Shown here one piece after another: positions 9,667 to 12,437 of a stretch of 12,437 nt of DNA (positions within the stretch are counted from its first letter, which is position 1; every line of letters starts with the position of its first letter). The notes below the pieces were generated by a model that was not told the DNA's origin, ran no database searches, and was given only the letters and a program-made list of their open reading frames with translations. Source of the stretch: Chloromonas sp. AAM2 (Eukaryota > Chlorophyta > Chlorophyceae > Chlamydomonadales > Chlamydomonadaceae); NCBI GenBank assembly GCA_004335635.1, contig QAXH01000725.1, positions 1,424-13,860 of the forward strand, given 5' to 3'. The position numbers were made by a program, and so were the translations under genes.

Positions 9667-12437
9667 CTAGTCCGCTTTGGCGATCAGCAGGATGCTGGAG
9701 AATGCCTGCACGCCGTAGGTAGCCTCCACGCCCCTGTTGCCGCCTGGTGTGAAGTCCTTGGGCGGGGGCAGGTTGGTGTCCACCACACGGCACCAGCGCT
9801 TGCCGCCCGGCGGCGGGGGCAGCGCAACGTTCACCTGCAGACATCAATGGCCAGGTGCAAAACACACTGACATCGCACGAGCCTGACCTGGAAAATTAGT
9901 CTCTGGCACATGTGCAGATGCTGCACGTGCAAGGCCATGCCTGCCACAACCAATCCAGGCGCCGGCTTGAAGCTGATCCTCTGCATGCCATCCCACAGAC
10001 GTGTTGCTTGTACTCACATGTCTATCCCTTATGGTTCAATCACCAGAACTCGAGTTGATGCTCAAATAGGCCTGGGGTCAAACGTATGGAACCCACAGGT
10101 GTTGCTCTTAAACCAACCGCTCACCGCAAAGGTGTGTGCATTGAAGGCTGCGTACAGGTCGTTGCCTGCTTCCTTGTCGTGAAGTGTGAAGGCCAAGAAA
10201 CGGCTTTCTGTGTTGTCCCAGTTGGTCTCGTGCCATGTGATGTCGCCCGGCCTGAAGGCAAACAAAAGACATGAAAAGCACATGGTCTGCCTTGCCACAA
10301 TCTGTCGTGTCTGATGCCCATTCAAGTGCCCATTCAAGCCCACCGCGCCGCCCGTCAATGTGACTGAGGTGCACGCATGATGGGAAACAGAGACACCACC
10401 TGTGTCATGCGGTGCCATGGCACTGCCCGCAGTCGTCAGGGAATCACTAACACGCAAGGGCGGTGAATGCTGGGCGTTGCCCTACGCCCTGCCTCACCCC
10501 ATGAAGTCTGCGCGGCCGAGTGCGGGGTGTTGGTGCCTGAAGTGAATCAGCTGGCTGGTGAACTGCTTGAAGTTCTCCTGGTCCTCGCTGAGCTTCCACT
10601 GCTGCTGGGTCCAGTCCGTGTCATGGCCGTAGAAGTTGTTGTTGCCGTTGTGCGTGGCCGCAGTTTCATCGCCTGCACGCGGCAGCAAGCGGGGATGAGG
10701 GGCCGCGTCAATGCAATCATCTGTCACAACGACCAGCTGTCACTCGGGGACAGGGACAAGAACAGTGCAAGAAGTGCCCCCCACAAGCCAATCAATGTGA
10801 CCTGTGATGTGGCCATGTGCAGTATTTGTAACCTTGCAAGGCGTTTCAAGTCGTTTCAAACACAGACTGGGTGCATTGCTTCAAGGTTCCACATAGCTTA
10901 TTGAAAAGACAGGCATGAACATAAAGTGAACACAAGTGAAGAAGGCGCGAGTTGGTGCGTTTGCTGGTTGCATGCCTTCCAATGGTCAGCCTCACCAGGG
11001 GGGGCGTGAACCCCAGTCTGTCCTTGTGATGTATGCAATCACTGTCAATACATGGCCTGTTGGCTCGTCTCACCCATGACGATCATGGGCGTGCCCGCTG
11101 ACAGCATGAGGATGAGCATGAAGTTGCGCATTTGCCTCTGGCGCAGCGCGTTGATGCCGGGGTTGTCGGTGGGCCCCTCAGCGCCGCAGTTCCAACTGAA
11201 GTTGTCGTTGGTGCCGTCCCTGTTGCCCTCGCCGTTCGCATCGTTGTGCTTTCCGTTGTAGGCCTGAAGAGAGGCGCGCACGTGGGACACAGACCTGTGG
11301 GCTAGATGATGTACAGATGTGCGCTCCATCTCAGGTTGCTGCTGATCATGACAGTACTATACACACTGACCAGCACAATCTGTCTTAGGAGAACTGGTTT
11401 TGCAGCAGCAGCGTGTGCCATGGCCAGCACTGGGTCTCACCACTAGGTCATAGAGGCTGAAGCCGTCATGCGCAATGATGAAGTTGATGGAGTGGTAGGG
11501 CTTTCTGTTGTTAGTCTGGTAGAGGTCGGCGCTGCCACACAGACGCGTGGCCATGGCACCTTTCATGCCTGTGCAGAGCAACAACGATGAGGGAGCGAGC
11601 TGTAACGAGGCATGCCGTGTCTAGTGTTCACAATCACCCATGTGACGGCAGGTGCTGCCGTACTGCAGACCCATGCCAGTGCAGGTCACACGCCCTGCAC
11701 CTGGAGAAGTGTCAGCCGTGCTACACACATGCGCATCGTGCATGAGGCACTGCTCCGTAACATGAGCAATCATTCCTGGACGCTGCTTGCTGGTGCACAC
11801 AGCAGCTGCTCAGTATCTGCCGACCACCCGCGGGGTTAGACACGGCAGCAAGTAGTGGCCCGAGCCGCCACTTGCCCGCCCACATACACAATCGCCTGCA
11901 CCCCCAGCGTGCGTGTTCAGGCATATTGCCTCGGTGTCCACGGTCCTCCAGGTTGCAACGTCATCATGCCAGCGTCTTTCTTGCTGGCTCACAAAGCTCA
12001 AGCTCCGCCGCCCGAGAGGTAGACAGAACAAATGTGGACCCAATATCCTCACTCGCCCACCCGCACACTGCATCGCCTGCGCCTTTAAATGACCCTTGAC
12101 AGAGTTCTGCCTGTTTGTTCACAGATGCCCAGGTTGCGGCTTCCGGCTACCCGACGCCACGTTCCCCTCCCACCCACTGACCTGGGTCCCCCTTGATGAA
12201 CCTCCTCATGTCGTCGCGGTACCGCCCGTTCCACTCCGCCCACACGTCCCAGTTGGGGAAGCTGCCAACCTGCACATACAGTGCGCGATATCAAGCACAT
12301 CACAGACGGATGCATCACATAATGGAATGCATCCACTGATCCGCAGCAACTCCGTAACAAGCTATTCTGCTGTAAGTCAACCTTTTCGCCTTGCCCCACC
12401 TGGTCCCCCCCTTGTCCCACATGGTACATGCCCAGTC
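9667..12437 (-). CDS. Isoamylase-type starch debranching enzyme, ISA3-like, 3' part of gene
   Basis: Exons in transcription order are >12437-12421, 12269-12182, 11568-11441, 11263-11074, 10672-10498, 10251-10125 and 9834-9667 (TAG 9669-9667). Junction phases agree throughout, giving about 296 residues. The first visible codons read LGMYH, then [20 protein letters not shown] and FIKGDPGMKG. Next come [19 protein letters not shown] (GH13 region IV His-Asp), [38 protein letters not shown] and [10 protein letters not shown]. The C-terminal beta-sandwich includes [27 protein letters not shown] and FSSILL. The word choice matches plant ISA3 ([30 protein letters not shown]) better than ISA1 or ISA2. 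ISA3 hydrolyses alpha-1,6 branches of short-chain glucans during starch breakdown in the plastid. The catalytic Asp and Glu (regions II and III) and the transit peptide lie beyond the right edge. The usual GDEYGHT is GDETAAT here. The two longest introns (11569-12181, 10673-11073) show nothing recognisable. Confidence 0.94.

Noticed and set aside
10467..10904. 145-residue plus-strand frame
   Set aside because: It is an antisense shadow of ISA3 exon 10498-10672, whose minus-strand reading carries clear isoamylase motifs.

Overview
This is a piece of a nuclear genome from a green alga. A chlorophycean (Chlamydomonadales-type) alga fits best, but I cannot name the species. Three intron-rich genes have plant and algal orthologues: a chloroplast Obg GTPase, a spliceosomal CCCH/RING protein and an ISA3-type isoamylase. 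Most introns are 80-400 bp with GT...AG ends, non-coding DNA is rich in AAC/CAA and TG microsatellites, and TGTAA (the green-algal poly(A) signal) lies downstream of the RNF113/Cwc24 gene. All exon models were built by hand from splice motifs, reading phase and family conservation.

Layout. (1) 118-2770, minus strand: the 5' part of a chloroplast ObgC-like GTPase gene. Four exons are visible, and the rest of the G domain lies beyond the left edge. Its 1.4-kb third intron holds an antisense, 5'-truncated LINE-type retrotransposon tail (about 465-1640). Its fourth intron opens with a 53-bp tandem repeat that copies the splice donor. (2) 2771-3131: a divergent promoter region with a 12-bp perfect palindrome. 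(3) 3132-5498, plus strand: a complete four-exon RNF113A/Cwc24 splicing-factor gene of 318 codons. (4) About 5500-9660: a 4.1-kb repeat-rich interval between two convergent genes. It holds short dispersed repeats, a long imperfect inverted repeat, a decayed multi-exon gene of unknown family (7475-8783) and two weak exon-like stretches. (5) 9667-12437, minus strand: the 3' part of an isoamylase (ISA3-like) gene with seven exons visible, the 5'-most cut by the right edge.

The three intact genes act in different processes: chloroplast ribosome or thylakoid biogenesis, pre-mRNA splicing, and starch breakdown. Nothing suggests they form a functional cluster. The less ordinary content is in the repeats and broken genes: the antisense LINE tail with its terminal stem-loops, the reiterated splice donor, the shared dispersed repeats, and the frameshifted pseudogene that alternates cleanly between frames.
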